Origin: an uncultured Burkholderiales bacterium
Lineage (GTDB): Bacteria; Pseudomonadota; Gammaproteobacteria; Burkholderiales; Burkholderiaceae_C
Direction: 5' to 3'
Assembly: GCA_945952065.1 (NCBI GenBank)
Contig: CAMFGY010000006.1
Span: forward strand, 124,001-188,000
Length of the DNA: 64,000 nucleotides
Every line of letters begins with the position of its first letter. Position 1 is the first letter of the stretch. The notes under the pieces were generated by a model. It was given only the letters and a program-made list of their open reading frames with translations. It was not told the origin of the DNA and made no database searches. Position numbers and translations under genes: made by a program. Shown here piece by piece: positions 17,262-27,801 of this stretch.

Positions 17262-17314
17262 CATTTCTGGGGCCAGGTTTTGCGGTCACCGATTCAGTGA
17301 CCGAGCACCAGTGT

Positions 17315-18232
17315 TCAGCCTTTGCTGGATGGTGAGCCCTTCAGCAGGGCCATGGCGGTGCCAATCAGGCCGGAGACTTCGCTCATATTGCCCGGCACGA
17401 TCATGGTGTTGTTCTTCTGGGCCAGTTGGGCGTAGGCCTCCACCGCTTTTTCAGCCACTTTCAGTTGCACGGCTTGCTCGCCGCCGGGCTCTTGGATGGC
17501 GCTGGCGATCTTGCGGATCGCGTCTGAGGTGGCATCGGCCACGGCGGTGATGGCGGCAGCTTCGCCTTGGGCTTTGTTGATCTCGGCCTGCTTTTCGCCT
17601 TCGGACCGGGCAATGGCGGCCTCACGCTCCCCGGTGGCGATATTGATTTGCTCTTGGCGGCGGCCCTCAGAAGCGGCAATCAAGGCGCGCTTTTCGCGCT
17701 CGGCCGTGATTTGCGCTTGCATGGAATGCAGGATGGCGGGCGGCGGCGTCAGGTCTTTGATCTCGTAGCGCAGCACCTTCACGCCCCAGTTCAGCGCCGC
17801 TTCATCCAGGGCTTGCACCACTGAGCTGTTGATGACGTCGCGTTCTTCAAAAGTGCGATCCAGCTCCATGCGGCCAATCACGCTACGCAAGGTGGTTTGG
17901 GCCAGCTGGGTGATGGCCACGATGTAGTTGCTGGAGCCGTAGCTGGCCCGCATGGCGTCCGTCACTTGAAAGTACAAGATGCCGTCGACGGTCAGCTGGG
18001 TGTTGTCCTTGGTGATGCAAACCTGGCTGGGGACATCGAGCGGTATTTCCTTCAGCGAGTGCTTGTAGGCCAGGCGGTCGATGAAGGGCACCAGAAAGTT
18101 CAGGCCCGGCGTCAAGGTGCCGTGGTACTTGCCCAGGCGCTCAACGATCCACGCGTTTTGCTGCGGGACGACTTTGATCGATTGAATGATGAAGATGGCC
18201 GCCACAAACAGCAGCACCAAGGCGATTTCCAT
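17315..18232 (-). CDS. SPFH/Band 7 paraslipin (QmcA-like)
   Basis: A 305-residue protein from ATG 18232 (MEIALVLLFVAAIF), preceded by GGGAGAAACAC; the frame extends 24 codons further up but without a ribosome-binding site. One N-terminal membrane anchor is followed by the SPFH domain (VVPQQNAWIVERLGKYH, GLNFLVPFIDRLAY, and the ELDRTFEERD-like stretch). A charged coiled-coil follows (AEREKRALIAASEGRRQEQIN). Such proteins form membrane microdomain assemblies that regulate membrane proteases and quality control. It is 58 bases downstream of the NfeD-like gene, its standard partner. Confidence 0.9.
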   Translation of the reverse strand: MEIALVLLFVAAIFIIQSIKVVPQQNAWIVERLGKYHGTLTPGLNFLVPFIDRLAYKHSLKEIPLDVPSQVCITKDNTQLTVDGILYFQVTDAMRASYGSSNYIVAITQLAQTTLRSVIGRMELDRTFEERDVINSSVVQALDEAALNWGVKVLRYEIKDLTPPPAILHSMQAQITAEREKRALIAASEGRRQEQINIATGEREAAIARSEGEKQAEINKAQGEAAAITAVADATSDAIRKIASAIQEPGGEQAVQLKVAEKAVEAYAQLAQKNNTMIVPGNMSEVSGLIGTAMALLKGSPSSKG

Positions 18233-18290
18233 GTGTTTCTCCCTCTGTCGATGGGTTTTTTGATGAATCAGTTTGAAAGCTTGGGTGGAC

Positions 18291-18737
18291 CTAGGCGTGT
18301 TCAAGCACCAAGCAATTGCCTTCGACGGCTCGAATCACATATCGACCCGGCGAGGCTGGCTGGGGTGTTTGCGCAGAGCCGGCTTGCAACCGAGCTTGCC
18401 ACTGGGCGCCGCGGTATTTGACGAGGGCGCTACCCGCCGCGTCCCAAGATTCCACCTGAACGGTTTGTCCAATATCGATATGCACATCGGCATTGGCCTC
18501 GGCAGGCATGGATGGCCCTCGGGTCTTGCGCAGCTTGCGCCCGATGAGCACCGCGGCTCCGCCCAGCACCGCAGCCGTGGCAATTTGCATGGCGCCGCCC
18601 AAGCCGAGATAGGCGGCCAAAGCGCCTGCCGCACAACCCAGGGCCAGCATCAGCAGATAAAAAGTGCCGCTGGCCAGTTCAATGGCGATCAGGACGCCAC
18701 AGGCTATCCACCAAGCGTTGGCTTGAGTCATTTCCAT
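18291..18737 (-). CDS. NfeD-family membrane protein
   Basis: About 148 residues. Two to three N-terminal membrane spans (ACGVLIAIELASGTFYLLML, GGAMQIATAAVLGGAAVLIG) are followed by a small OB-fold-like beta domain (VHIDIGQTVQVESWDAAGSALVKYRGAQW). The start is chosen at 18737; ATG codons at 18749 and 18731 are alternatives, and a GGGGAG sits just upstream. NfeD proteins pair with slipins, and the paraslipin gene follows directly, so the two probably form one membrane complex. Confidence 0.88.
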   Translation of the reverse strand: MEMTQANAWWIACGVLIAIELASGTFYLLMLALGCAAGALAAYLGLGGAMQIATAAVLGGAAVLIGRKLRKTRGPSMPAEANADVHIDIGQTVQVESWDAAGSALVKYRGAQWQARLQAGSAQTPQPASPGRYVIRAVEGNCLVLEHA

Positions 18738-18926
18738 ATTACTCCCCATAGCTCATGATGTTGTCAAATCAGTGTATCGCTGCGCGACACGCCTTGTTCG
18801 GGTGCTTCTGCGGCGGGGGATTTGTCCTGTTTACGCCAAAAGGTGCCGCCAGTGCGCGCCAAGGCTCAACTTGGCCCTACACTTCGCGCCTTTCATTTTT
18901 TCTGTCCCAGCCTCTGGAGGCTCACG

Positions 18927-21185
18927 ATGCTTCGTTTTCGCTTTCCCATCGTCATCATCGACGAGGACTATCGCTCCGAGAACACCTCGGGTTTGGGTAT
19001 TCGTGCCCTGGCCGATGCGATCCAGAAGGAGGGCTTTGAGGTCCTGGGTGCGACCAGTTACGGTGACTTGAGCCAGTTCGCTCAGCAGCAAAGCCGCGCC
19101 AGTGCGTTCATCTTGTCTATCGACGACGAAGAGTTCACCCCGGGGCCAGAGTTGGACCCGGCCGTGCTGAGCTTGCGCAAGTTCATCGAAGAAATCCGTT
19201 TCAAGAACGCCGACATCCCGATTTACATCTACGGTGAAACGCGTACCTCGCAGCATTTGCCCAACGACATCTTGCGCGAGCTGCATGGCTTCATCCATAT
19301 GTTTGAAGACACGCCCGAGTTTGTGGCTCGCCACATCATCCGCGAGGCCAAAAGCTATCTTGACGGTTTGGCGCCCCCTTTCTTCAAGGCACTGATGGAC
19401 TATGCGCAAGACGGCTCTTACAGCTGGCACTGCCCAGGGCATTCGGGCGGCGTTGCCTTTTTGAAGAGTCCCGTCGGCCAGATGTTCCACCAGTTCTTTG
19501 GCGAGAACATGTTGCGCGCGGATGTTTGCAATGCGGTGGAAGAACTCGGCCAACTGCTGGATCACACCGGCCCCGTGGCGGCGTCTGAAAAGAACGCCGC
19601 GCGCATCTTCAATGCCGACCATTGCTTTTTTGTCACCAACGGCACCAGCACCTCCAACAAAATGGTTTGGCACCACACTGTGGCGCCCGGCGATGTGGTG
19701 GTGGTGGACCGCAACTGCCACAAGAGCATCTTGCACAGCATCATCATGACCGGCGCTGTGCCGGTCTTCATGACGCCCACGCGCAATCACTACGGCATCA
19801 TTGGGCCGATTCCGGAAAGCGAGTTCTCGCCAGAGACCATCAAGAAGAAGATCGCCAAGAATCCCTTGCTCAGTGGCGTGGACCCCGAAGCGGTCAAGCC
19901 GCGCATCATGACGCTGACGCAAAGCACTTACGACGGCGTGCTCTACAACACCGAGACCATCAAGCAAAAGCTCGATGGTTGGATCGACACGCTGCACTTT
20001 GACGAAGCGTGGCTGCCGCATGCGGCCTTCCACAATTTCTATGGCTCCTACCACGCCATGGGCAAGAACCGCCCGCGCCCGAAGACGGCCATGGTTTACG
20101 CCACCCAGTCCACCCATAAATTGCTGGCTGGATTGAGTCAGGCCTCTCAGGTGTTGGTGCAAGACTCGCAGGACGTCAAGTTGGACAAGCATTTGTTCAA
20201 CGAGGCCTATTTGATGCACACCTCGACCAGTCCGCAATACTCCATCATCGCCAGCTGCGATGTGGCCGCGGCCATGATGGAGCCTCCGGGTGGCACGGCC
20301 TTGGTGGAAGAGAGCATCTCCGAGGCCTTGGACTTCCGCCGCGCCATGCGCAAGGTGGATGAGGAATACGACCAGGATTGGTGGTTCAAGGTCTGGGGGC
20401 CGGATCAATTGGTGGAAGAGGGCTATGGCAAGCCTGCTGATTGGATGTTGGGGGCCAACGAGTCCTGGCACGGCTTTGGTGAAATCGCGGCCGGCTTCAA
20501 TATGCTGGACCCGATCAAGTCCACCATCATCACGCCCGGCATGGACATGAGCGGTAAGTTTGCCGAGACCGGTATTCCCGCCTCTATCGTCACCAAGTTT
20601 TTGGCTGAGCACGGCGTGGTGGTGGAGAAGACGGGGCTGTACTCCTTCTTCATCTTGTTCACCATCGGCATCACCAAGGGTCGCTGGAACACCTTGCTGA
20701 CCGCCTTGCAGCAATTCAAGGATGACTACGACAAGAACGCGCCGCTGTGGCGCATCTTGCCGGAGTTCTGTGCGGCGCAGCCCCGCTATGAGCGCATGGG
20801 CTTGCGTGATCTTTGCCAGAGCATTCACGAAGCCTATGCCAAGGGCGACATTGCGCGTTTGACGACCGATGTCTATTTGTCTGACCTTGAGCCTGCGATG
20901 AAGCCCAGCGATGCGTTTGCGCATATTGCGCATCGCCGTACCGAGCGAGTCGAGATCGACCAGCTGGAAGGGCGCGTGACCACCTCGCTGCTAACGCCTT
21001 ACCCGCCCGGTATTCCTCTGTTGATTCCTGGTGAGCGCTTCAACAAGAAGATCGTTGATTACCTGAAGTTCACTCGCGACTTCAACGCCAAGTTCCCGGG
21101 TTTTGCGACCGACGTTCATGGCCTGGTTGAAGAAAAAGGGGAAGATGGTCGCTCGCGCTACTTTGTCGATTGCGTGCGCGACTGA
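18927..21185 (+). CDS. Arginine/lysine/ornithine decarboxylase (fold-type I)
   Basis: A 752-residue enzyme of the large biodegradative amino acid decarboxylase family. The start at 18927 follows CTGGAGG at 18914. An N-terminal wing domain (FPIVIIDEDYRSENTSGLG) is followed by the PLP domain with WHCPGHSGGVAFL, DHCFFVTNGTSTSNKMVWH and the Schiff-base lysine in ATQSTHKLLAG. By family it removes CO2 from a basic amino acid to give agmatine, cadaverine or putrescine, consuming a proton, which helps acid resistance and polyamine supply. The length fits AdiA/LdcC-like proteins. Sequence alone does not settle which substrate. The gene stands alone and is closed by a strong terminator. Confidence 0.9.
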   Translation: MLRFRFPIVIIDEDYRSENTSGLGIRALADAIQKEGFEVLGATSYGDLSQFAQQQSRASAFILSIDDEEFTPGPELDPAVLSLRKFIEEIRFKNADIPIYIYGETRTSQHLPNDILRELHGFIHMFEDTPEFVARHIIREAKSYLDGLAPPFFKALMDYAQDGSYSWHCPGHSGGVAFLKSPVGQMFHQFFGENMLRADVCNAVEELGQLLDHTGPVAASEKNAARIFNADHCFFVTNGTSTSNKMVWHHTVAPGDVVVVDRNCHKSILHSIIMTGAVPVFMTPTRNHYGIIGPIPESEFSPETIKKKIAKNPLLSGVDPEAVKPRIMTLTQSTYDGVLYNTETIKQKLDGWIDTLHFDEAWLPHAAFHNFYGSYHAMGKNRPRPKTAMVYATQSTHKLLAGLSQASQVLVQDSQDVKLDKHLFNEAYLMHTSTSPQYSIIASCDVAAAMMEPPGGTALVEESISEALDFRRAMRKVDEEYDQDWWFKVWGPDQLVEEGYGKPADWMLGANESWHGFGEIAAGFNMLDPIKSTIITPGMDMSGKFAETGIPASIVTKFLAEHGVVVEKTGLYSFFILFTIGITKGRWNTLLTALQQFKDDYDKNAPLWRILPEFCAAQPRYERMGLRDLCQSIHEAYAKGDIARLTTDVYLSDLEPAMKPSDAFAHIAHRRTERVEIDQLEGRVTTSLLTPYPPGIPLLIPGERFNKKIVDYLKFTRDFNAKFPGFATDVHGLVEEKGEDGRSRYFVDCVRD

Positions 21186-21215
21186 GATTCGGTGTTTGGG
21201 CTTGGCCCAATAAGG

Positions 21216-21241
21216 AACGGGACCCGTGGGTCCCGTTTTTT
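21216..21241 (+). terminator. Rho-independent terminator after decarboxylase gene
   Basis: The stem AACGGGACCC (21216-21225) and GGGTCCCGTT (21228-21237) encloses GT and is followed by TTTT. It lies 31 bases past the decarboxylase stop codon. The minus side lacks a T run, so it probably does not serve fabI. Confidence 0.88.
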
Positions 21242-21293
21242 CTTGGTCGCGGGCCGCAGCGTTTGCTTTGGCCCTTGGGCTTGCGAGGCTTGC

Positions 21294-22082
21294 TTAACCC
21301 TGCTCTTCGTCTGTCAGTGCGACATGGCTGTAACCGCCGTCGACGTACATGATTTCTGCGCTGACGCCGGCCGCCAAGTCAGACAAGAGGAAGGCGGCAA
21401 CATTGCCTACATCTTCGATCGTGATATTGCGACGGATGGGGGTGTTGGCAGCGAACTGGGTCAGCAGCTTGCCGAAATCCTTGATGCCCGAAGCGGCCAA
21501 GGTTTTGATTGGCCCGGCCGACAGGCCGTTCACGCGCACCGCACGCTTACCCATCGACTGCGCCAAATAGCGCACGCTGGCTTCCAGCGAGGCCTTGGCC
21601 AAACCCATGGTGTTGTAGTTGGGCACATAACGTGCAGCGCCCAAGTAGGACAGGGTCAGCAGCGATGCGCCGGCGCGCAAACGGGGGGCGGCCAACTTGG
21701 CCATGGCCGGGAAGCTGTAGGCCGAAATATCGTGGGCAATGCGGAAGTTCTCGCGGGTGAGGCCGTCCAGAAAATCGCCGGCAATCGCATCGCGGGGTGC
21801 AAAGCCGATTGAATGCACAAAGCCGTCAAACTCTGGCCAAGCTTGGCCCAGGTCGGTGAACAAGGCTTCCAGTTGCTCGTCACTGGAAACATCGCAATCA
21901 AACACCAGCTTTGAATCAAACTCAGCGGCAAATTCAGTGATGCGGTCTTTGAAGCGTTCGCCTTGATAGCTGAACGCCAGTTCCGCGCCCTCGCGGTGGC
22001 AGGCTTTTGCAATGCCGTAAGCGATGGATCGGTTGGACAGTAGGCCGGTGATCAGCAATCGCTTGCCTGCGAGAAATCCCAT
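21294..22082 (-). CDS. fabI: Enoyl-[acyl-carrier-protein] reductase (NADH), FabI
   Basis: A 262-residue short-chain dehydrogenase-like reductase starting [23 protein letters not shown], the FabI NAD-binding pattern. Catalytic Y156 and K163 stand in NYNTMGLAK, with the upstream Y146 in LSYLGAARY. It performs the last step of each fatty acid elongation cycle and is the usual target of triclosan-type inhibitors. ATG 22082 gives the family length; a longer frame to 22241 has no family character. It is divergent from the rimP operon with 423 bases between. Confidence 0.95.
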   Translation of the reverse strand: MGFLAGKRLLITGLLSNRSIAYGIAKACHREGAELAFSYQGERFKDRITEFAAEFDSKLVFDCDVSSDEQLEALFTDLGQAWPEFDGFVHSIGFAPRDAIAGDFLDGLTRENFRIAHDISAYSFPAMAKLAAPRLRAGASLLTLSYLGAARYVPNYNTMGLAKASLEASVRYLAQSMGKRAVRVNGLSAGPIKTLAASGIKDFGKLLTQFAANTPIRRNITIEDVGNVAAFLLSDLAAGVSAEIMYVDGGYSHVALTDEEQG

Positions 22083-22149
22083 AGTGGCTCCTTTGGTTTG
22101 AATCAACCGGTGATTTTCGCATGGCATTGCAGGCTTGCAAGTCATGAGC

Positions 22150-22178
22150 TTGTCGGCACGGTGCTTGCATAGTACAAT
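22150..22178 (+). promoter_or_regulatory. Sigma-70 promoter of the rimP-nusA-infB operon
   Basis: TTGTCG (22150-22155) and TACAAT (22173-22178) are separated by exactly 17 bases. Transcription would begin near 22185 and run into the leader before rimP. This is among the best -35/-10 pairs seen in the window and points the right way for the translation operon. Confidence 0.65.
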
Positions 22179-22413
22179 CCCGGCTTCGCTAAGGCGGCTC
22201 GGTGCATGTTCGAGGTGATGCAAGTGCTGTAAGGGGTTCAAGCGCTGCGTAGGCGCTGCATCCGCGGCTTGCTAGCAAGAGAGCAAAGAGAAGAGCAGTG
22301 AGAGCCTGAGGCACGGTGAATATGGCTGCTTGGGTCAGGGCAACGCAAAGCGTTGATGCTGGGTCCGGGTGGGCAAGCAGGGGTTGGGCGGATTCATCCA
22401 GCCCATTTTTTTT
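22179..22413 (+). promoter_or_regulatory. Structured untranslated leader of rimP with attenuator
   Basis: The 423 bases between fabI and rimP hold no gene. From the predicted start near 22185 to about 22413 the sequence is GC-rich with several short self-complementary parts (GCGCTGC repeated at about 22231-22260), and it ends in a terminator-like hairpin. I do not recognise a known RNA family. Attenuation ahead of rimP-nusA has been proposed in other proteobacteria, where NusA level can feed back on termination, so a cis-regulatory leader is the favoured reading. A separate small RNA ending at the hairpin is the alternative. Confidence 0.5.
22385..22413 (+). terminator. Terminator-like hairpin (attenuator) upstream of rimP
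   Basis: TGGGCGGAT (22385-22393) pairs with ATCC-A-GCCCA (22396-22405; one bulged A), loop TC, followed directly by eight T residues at 22406-22413. It lies 92 bases before the rimP start and downstream of the only good promoter, so it should end a fraction of the transcripts before rimP. Confidence 0.7.
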
Positions 22414-22505
22414 GCTTGAACGTTATTTGCATAAAATTTGAGTCGCAAATCGGGTTGTTGTCAGCGATTTGAGAATACTTAAGAGAGATCGAAGAAATAC
22501 CACGC

Positions 22506-23138
22506 ATGAATTGGCAAGAAGCTGTTGAAAAAACCGTAACTGGTCTCGGTTACGACTTGGTGGACTGCGAGCGCAGTGCCGCTGGATTGCTGCGTGTGTA
22601 CATCGATAAATTGCCTGAGCAGGCATTGGCGGGCGACTTGATCAGCGTGGATGACTGCGAGCGTGTGACGCGTCAGTTGCAGTATCTGCTCGAGGTTGAG
22701 GCTTGTGCCTATGAGCGGCTGGAGGTTTCCTCGCCCGGGCTCGATCGGCCTTTGAAAAAAGCCGCGGACTATGCGCGGTTTGTTGGTGAAGAAATTGAAT
22801 TGACCTTGCGCATGCCGTTTCAGGGGCGCAAGAAATACCGCGGCGTCCTCAGTGCCCAGCTGAGCTTGGATGCATCAGCGAGTGATGTTGCAGCGGGCGA
22901 AGCCCCGGCGACTTCGGCACCGGTTGTGTTGCCGGCAACAGACGCTTGGCGAGTGGTTTTCAATGATGGCAAGGTCGACCAGGCCTTGGATTTTTCCCTT
23001 GAAGAAGTGCGAGAGGCGCGTCTTGTGCCTGCGATCAGCTTCAAGGGCCGCGGCGTGAAGCCGGCGCCCGGCAAGAAGCCGGCGTGGAGCAAGCCGGCGC
23101 GAAAAGATGACAAAGTAGACGGAGGTCCTGATCAATGA
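22506..23138 (+). CDS. rimP: Ribosome maturation factor RimP
   Basis: A 210-residue protein starting [20 protein letters not shown] with the RimP core [24 protein letters not shown]. It assists 30S subunit maturation. The middle (about residues 115-145) has an alanine-rich insert and the C-terminus a basic tail ([15 protein letters not shown]), making it longer than the roughly 150-residue E. coli protein, as is common in betaproteobacteria. The stop codon overlaps the nusA start (ATGA), so it is the first gene of the coupled rimP-nusA-infB set. Confidence 0.95.
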   Translation: MNWQEAVEKTVTGLGYDLVDCERSAAGLLRVYIDKLPEQALAGDLISVDDCERVTRQLQYLLEVEACAYERLEVSSPGLDRPLKKAADYARFVGEEIELTLRMPFQGRKKYRGVLSAQLSLDASASDVAAGEAPATSAPVVLPATDAWRVVFNDGKVDQALDFSLEEVREARLVPAISFKGRGVKPAPGKKPAWSKPARKDDKVDGGPDQ

Positions 23139-24613
23139 ACCGCGAACTGTTGATGTTGGTGGACGCGATTTCTCGCGAGAAGAGCGTCGAACTCGACGTC
23201 GTGTTTGGTGCTGTTGAGGCAGCGCTGGCTTCGGCCACCAAAAAGCTGTGTGGTGGTGAAGCCGATATTCGCGTCTCGATTGATCGCGAGTCGGGTGCCT
23301 ACGAGACCTTCCGTCGCTGGCATGTGGTGCCAAACGAAGCGGGTTTGCAAAACCCTGACGCTGAAATTCTGCTGTTCGAAGCTCAGGAACAAATTCCTGA
23401 CATCGAGGTGGAAGACCATATCGAAGAACCGATTGAGTCGGTGCCGATCGGTCGCATCGGCGCGCAAGCGGCCAAGCAAGTCATTCTGCAAAAGATTCGC
23501 GATGCCGAGCGCGAGCAACTGCTCAATGATTTCCTGGCACGTGGCGAGCAAATCTTCGTGGGCACCGTCAAGCGTTTGGACAAAGGCGACATCATTGCCG
23601 AGTCGGGCCGTATCGAAGGCCGCCTGAAGCGCACCGAAATGATTCCCAAAGAGAACCTGCGCACCGGGGACCGCGTCCGTGCGGTGATCTTGGGTGTGGA
23701 CCCAACGCAGCGCGGCCCGCAAATCATGTTGTCGCGCAGCGCGCCTCAGTTCATGACCGAGTTGTTTGCGCAGGAAGTGCCGGAGATCGAGCAAGGCTTG
23801 TTGGAAATCAAGAGCTGCGCCCGTGATGCGGGTTCGCGCGCCAAGTTGGCCGTGCTCTCGCATGACAAGCGGGTGGACCCCATCGGCACCTGCGTGGGTG
23901 TACGCGGTTCGCGCGTCAACGGTGTGACCAATGAGTTGGCCGGTGAGCGTGTGGACATCGTGCTGTGGTCGGAAGACCCCGCTCAGTTCGTGATCGGTGC
24001 TTTGGCGCCGGCGAATGTGCAGTCCATCGTGGTGGACGAAGAACGACATGCCATGGATGTGGTGGTTGACGAGGAGAACCTCGCGATTGCCATTGGCCGT
24101 GGTGGCCAGAACGTGCGGCTCGCTTCCGAGCTGACCGGCTGGCGTATCAACATCATGTCGGCCGAGGAATCGGCCGTGAAACATGAGCAGGAATCGGAAT
24201 CGGTGCGCAAGCTCTTCATCGAAAAACTCGATGTCGATGCAGAAGTCGCCGATATCCTGATCGCCGAGGGTTTTACCAGCCTGGAAGAAGTGGCCTATGT
24301 GCCTATGCAGGAAATGCTGGAAGTTGAGGCCTTCGACGAGGACACGGTCAATGAGCTGCGTACCCGCGCAAAAGACGCTCTGCTGACCATGGAAATCGCC
24401 CGCGAAGAGAAGGTTGAGGAAGTGTCCCAAGACCTGCGCGATCTGGAAGGCATGACGCCTGACTTGATCGCCAAACTCTCCGATGGCGACATCCACACTC
24501 GCGACGACCTGGCCGATCTGGCCGTCGACGAACTCGTTGAACTCGCTGGCATGGAAGAGGGCGCTGCCCGCGCCATGATCATGAAGGCCCGCGAACATTG
24601 GTTCACCGCTTGA
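23135..24613 (+). CDS. nusA: Transcription termination/antitermination factor NusA
   Basis: A 492-residue protein in the full domain order: an N-terminal RNA-polymerase-binding domain ([19 protein letters not shown]), S1 ([17 protein letters not shown]), two KH domains ([18 protein letters not shown] and [18 protein letters not shown]), and two C-terminal acidic repeats ([36 protein letters not shown]). It controls pausing, termination and antitermination. It overlaps rimP by four bases and is followed by infB after 67 bases. NusA could act on the hairpin upstream of rimP as feedback; this is inference. Confidence 0.97.
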   Translation: MNRELLMLVDAISREKSVELDVVFGAVEAALASATKKLCGGEADIRVSIDRESGAYETFRRWHVVPNEAGLQNPDAEILLFEAQEQIPDIEVEDHIEEPIESVPIGRIGAQAAKQVILQKIRDAEREQLLNDFLARGEQIFVGTVKRLDKGDIIAESGRIEGRLKRTEMIPKENLRTGDRVRAVILGVDPTQRGPQIMLSRSAPQFMTELFAQEVPEIEQGLLEIKSCARDAGSRAKLAVLSHDKRVDPIGTCVGVRGSRVNGVTNELAGERVDIVLWSEDPAQFVIGALAPANVQSIVVDEERHAMDVVVDEENLAIAIGRGGQNVRLASELTGWRINIMSAEESAVKHEQESESVRKLFIEKLDVDAEVADILIAEGFTSLEEVAYVPMQEMLEVEAFDEDTVNELRTRAKDALLTMEIAREEKVEEVSQDLRDLEGMTPDLIAKLSDGDIHTRDDLADLAVDELVELAGMEEGAARAMIMKAREHWFTA

Positions 24614-24680
24614 GGCCCTATGGCTTCATTCAGCAACCATCATTCGCCCAGCACCGACCGCATAAGTTAAGGATTTAACA

Positions 24681-27600
24681 ATGGCTGTGACCACCGTCGC
24701 CCAGTTTGCCGCAGAGCTGAACAGGCCTGCGAGCACGCTGCTTGAGCAGCTTCAAGCAGCAGGCGTCAAGACCGCGTCTCCCAATGACGCATTGAACGAA
24801 GCCGACAAGGAGCGTCTGCTTGACTACCTGCGCACCTCGCACGGAACCGCAAGCACCGACCGCAAAAAGATCACGCTGACCCGCAAGTCGACCAGCGAAA
24901 TCAAACAAGCCGACGCCAGCGGCAAAGCGCGCACCATCCAGGTCGAAGTGCGCAAGAAACGCACCTTCGTCAAGATGGACGGCGCAGCCGGTGTGGATGA
25001 AGCGGCAGCAGCAGCGGCGGAAGAGGCCGAACTGCAGCGTCGCGAAGAGGAAGCCAAGGCGCAAGCCGCTTCGCTGCGCAAGCAGGAAGAGGAGCTGGCT
25101 GCGCGGGTGCGTGAGCGTGAGGAAGCTGATCGCTTGGCGCGTGAAGCCGAAGAGCAGCGCCGCCAAGAGAAGGCCGCGGCCGAAGCGCGGGCTGCCGAAG
25201 AGGCTGCCGCGCGTGCCGCCGCTGAGGCAGCCGCAGCTGCTGCGGCTGCCAAGGCCACCAAGGCCCGTCCTACCGCTGAATCTGTAGCCCGCGAAGCGGC
25301 CGCCATCAACAAGGCGGCAGCAGCAGCGCGTGCCGCAGCGGCCGCGCCGACGGCTGCTCCGACACCTGCACCAGCGCCCGCTGTGGCGGCTGCACCGGTG
25401 GAGGCACCCGCTGCGCCAGCCGCTGCTGCGCCGGTGGCTGAGGCGCCGAAGCCGGCCTTGCGCGTGGTCAAGGCGGTAGATGTTGGGGCTGAAGAAAAGC
25501 AAAAAGCGGTGGATCTGGAGCGTCGCCGCAAGGCTGCCGAAGCCGAAGCTGCGGCCATTCGCGCGATGATGAATGCACCGAAGAAGGTGATGGTCGCGAA
25601 GAAGGAAGAACCCAAGCCTGCTGAAGCGCCCAAGGAAGCCATCAAGGGCACCATTCATAAGAAGGCCAGCGCGCCGGGCGTGGCGGCACCTGCGGCCGCA
25701 CCGGCGGGCAAGCCGGGCGACAAAAAGTCCATCAAGTCTGAAAAGCTCTCGTCGAGCTGGTCGGATGAGAAGAAGCGCGGCGGCGCCAAACCCAGCGGCG
25801 CTGCGGCGCCGGGTGGGGCTCGCCCCGCCGCAGGAGGCTGGCGCGCGCCGAGCCGCGGCGCGGCCGGTGGCCGACGCGGTGCAGGCGCAGAGCGTGGTGC
25901 CGATCGCCGTGGTGGCGCTCCCTCCACCTTTGTGGCTCCGGTGGAAATGCAGGTGCAAGAAGTGCACGTGCCCGAGACCATTTCGGTGGCCGACCTGGCT
26001 CACAAGATGTCCATCAAGGCTTCCGAGGTCATCAAGCAATTGATGAAGCTGGGCCAGATGTGCACCATTAACCAGCAGTTGGACCAAGAAACGGCCATGA
26101 TTTTGGTCGAGGAAATGGGTCACAAGGCCTTTGCTGCCAAGCTGGATGATCCCGATGCCTTCCTGGAAGAAGAGGGCGCAGCCGCTGAACAAGCGGAAGC
26201 CTTGCCACGTGCACCGGTGGTGACCGTCATGGGTCACGTCGACCACGGCAAGACCTCGCTGCTGGACTATGTGCGCCGCGCCCGTGTGGCCGCGGGCGAA
26301 GCCGGCGGCATTACGCAGCACATCGGTGCTTACCACGTCGAGACGCCGCGCGGCATGATCACCTTCCTGGACACCCCGGGTCACGCGGCTTTTACCGCCA
26401 TGCGTGCTCGTGGCGCCACGGCCACTGACATCGTCATCTTGGTGGTGGCGGCGGATGACGGCGTGATGCCTCAGACCAAGGAAGCGATTCACCATGCCAA
26501 GGCGGCCGGCGTGCCTTTGGTGGTGGCGATGAACAAGATCGACAAGCCCGGAGTCAATATCGAGCGTCTGAAGGGCGAGTTGGTGGCCGAAGGCGTGGTG
26601 CCTGAAGACTTCGGTGGCGACACCCCGTTTGTGCCGGTCTCGGCCAAGACGGGTGAAGGCATGGATTCCCTGCTGGAACAAGTGCTCTTGCAAGCCGAAG
26701 TGCTGGAATTGACCGCGCCTGTGGCCTCGATGGCCAAGGGTCTGGTGATTGAAGCCCGTCTGGACAAGGGCCGCGGCCCTGTGGCCACCGTGCTGGTGCA
26801 ATCGGGCACCTTGAAACGTGGCGATGTGGTCTTGGCCGGTTCGACCTATGGCCGGGTTCGTGCCATGTTGGACGAAGACGGCAAGGCTGCCACCGAGGCG
26901 GGCCCGTCTATCCCGGTGGAAATCCAGGGTCTGACCGAAGTGCCGCAAGCCGGTGATGAATTCATGGTCTTGGCCGATGAGCGCCGCGCCCGTGAAATCG
27001 CCACCTTCCGCTCGGGCAAGTACCGTGATGTGAAGCTCTCGCGTCAGCAAGCAGCCAAGCTGGAGAATATGTTCTCCGACATGGCGGCAGGCGATGTGCA
27101 AACACTGGGCATCATCATCAAGTCCGATGTGCAGGGTTCGCAAGAAGCTTTGGCTTCGTCCTTGCTCAAGCTGTCGACGGCGGAAGTCAAGGTGCAGATC
27201 GTGCACGCAGCCGTGGGTGGCATCAGCGAGTCGGATGTCAACTTGGCGATCGCCTCCAAGGCCGTCATCATTGGCTTCAACGTTCGTGCCGATGCCGGCG
27301 CGCGCAAGCTGGCCGAAAGCAATGCGGTGGATCTGCGCTACTACAACATCATTTACGACGCAGTCGATGATGTGAAGGCGGCCATGACCGGCATGCTCGC
27401 ACCTGAGCAACGTGAGGAGGTCATCGGCATGGCGGAGATCCGCACCGTCTTCGTGGCGACCAAGATCGGCACGATTGCCGGCTGTATGGTCACCTCGGGT
27501 ACGGTCAACCGCTCGGCCAAGTTCCGCTTGCTGCGCGACAACGTGGTGATCTACACCGGCGAAATCGACACGCTCAAGCGCATGAAGGACGATGTGCGCG

Positions 27601-27710
27601 AAGTTCGCGAAGGCTTCGAGTGCGGTATCAAACTGAAGAACTACAGCGACATTGCCGAGGGCGATCAACTCGAATTCTTCGAGGTCAAGGAAGTGGCCCG
27701 AACGCTTTAA
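24681..27710 (+). CDS. infB: Translation initiation factor IF-2
   Basis: A 1009-residue IF-2. The N-terminal domain ([22 protein letters not shown]) is followed by a long Ala/Glu/Lys-rich linker with helical [13 protein letters not shown]-type repeats and a Gly/Arg/Ala segment near residues 370-410. The GTPase domain has G1 GHVDHGKT at about residue 518, DTPGHAAF and NKID; the C-terminal domains bind fMet-tRNA. It places initiator tRNA on the 30S subunit. Length is at the upper end for the family because of the linker. Start ATG 24681 follows TTAAGGATTTAACA. Confidence 0.97.
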   Translation: MAVTTVAQFAAELNRPASTLLEQLQAAGVKTASPNDALNEADKERLLDYLRTSHGTASTDRKKITLTRKSTSEIKQADASGKARTIQVEVRKKRTFVKMDGAAGVDEAAAAAAEEAELQRREEEAKAQAASLRKQEEELAARVREREEADRLAREAEEQRRQEKAAAEARAAEEAAARAAAEAAAAAAAAKATKARPTAESVAREAAAINKAAAAARAAAAAPTAAPTPAPAPAVAAAPVEAPAAPAAAAPVAEAPKPALRVVKAVDVGAEEKQKAVDLERRRKAAEAEAAAIRAMMNAPKKVMVAKKEEPKPAEAPKEAIKGTIHKKASAPGVAAPAAAPAGKPGDKKSIKSEKLSSSWSDEKKRGGAKPSGAAAPGGARPAAGGWRAPSRGAAGGRRGAGAERGADRRGGAPSTFVAPVEMQVQEVHVPETISVADLAHKMSIKASEVIKQLMKLGQMCTINQQLDQETAMILVEEMGHKAFAAKLDDPDAFLEEEGAAAEQAEALPRAPVVTVMGHVDHGKTSLLDYVRRARVAAGEAGGITQHIGAYHVETPRGMITFLDTPGHAAFTAMRARGATATDIVILVVAADDGVMPQTKEAIHHAKAAGVPLVVAMNKIDKPGVNIERLKGELVAEGVVPEDFGGDTPFVPVSAKTGEGMDSLLEQVLLQAEVLELTAPVASMAKGLVIEARLDKGRGPVATVLVQSGTLKRGDVVLAGSTYGRVRAMLDEDGKAATEAGPSIPVEIQGLTEVPQAGDEFMVLADERRAREIATFRSGKYRDVKLSRQQAAKLENMFSDMAAGDVQTLGIIIKSDVQGSQEALASSLLKLSTAEVKVQIVHAAVGGISESDVNLAIASKAVIIGFNVRADAGARKLAESNAVDLRYYNIIYDAVDDVKAAMTGMLAPEQREEVIGMAEIRTVFVATKIGTIAGCMVTSGTVNRSAKFRLLRDNVVIYTGEIDTLKRMKDDVREVREGFECGIKLKNYSDIAEGDQLEFFEVKEVARTL

Positions 27711-27751
27711 ACGGCGTCCCCAGTCGCTTCCCCCGCAGCCCTCCAAGGGAT

Positions 27752-27773
27752 GCCGCCCCTCTCCTGGGGCGGC
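27752..27773 (+). repeat. Perfect hairpin between infB and rbfA
   Basis: GCCGCCCC (27752-27759) and GGGGCGGC (27766-27773) enclose a six-base loop. No T run follows, so it is more likely an RNA-stabilising or processing structure, or a copy of a dispersed intergenic GC-rich repeat, than a terminator. Confidence 0.5.
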
Positions 27774-27801
27774 CCTGCGGCGGGGCGTGGCTAGGCTCAA
27801 G

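Noticed and set aside
18831-20933. 700-codon minus-strand frame opposite the decarboxylase gene
   Set aside because: Antisense shadow of a clear enzyme gene; no domain, no ribosome-binding site.
22185-22413. Leader region as 6S, 4.5S or another known small RNA
   Set aside because: Its conserved core sequences did not match any of these that I can recall; a leader with an attenuator fits the position better.
24990-25460. Alanine-rich repetitive codons in infB as a satellite or repeat insertion
   Set aside because: The sequence is the normal low-complexity linker of long betaproteobacterial IF-2 and stays in frame.
24675-27800. Open frame of over 1000 codons on the minus strand opposite infB
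   Set aside because: It mirrors infB codon for codon, is rich in His/Gly/Arg/Gln as expected from reversed GC-rich codons, and shows no family motif. infB is certain.
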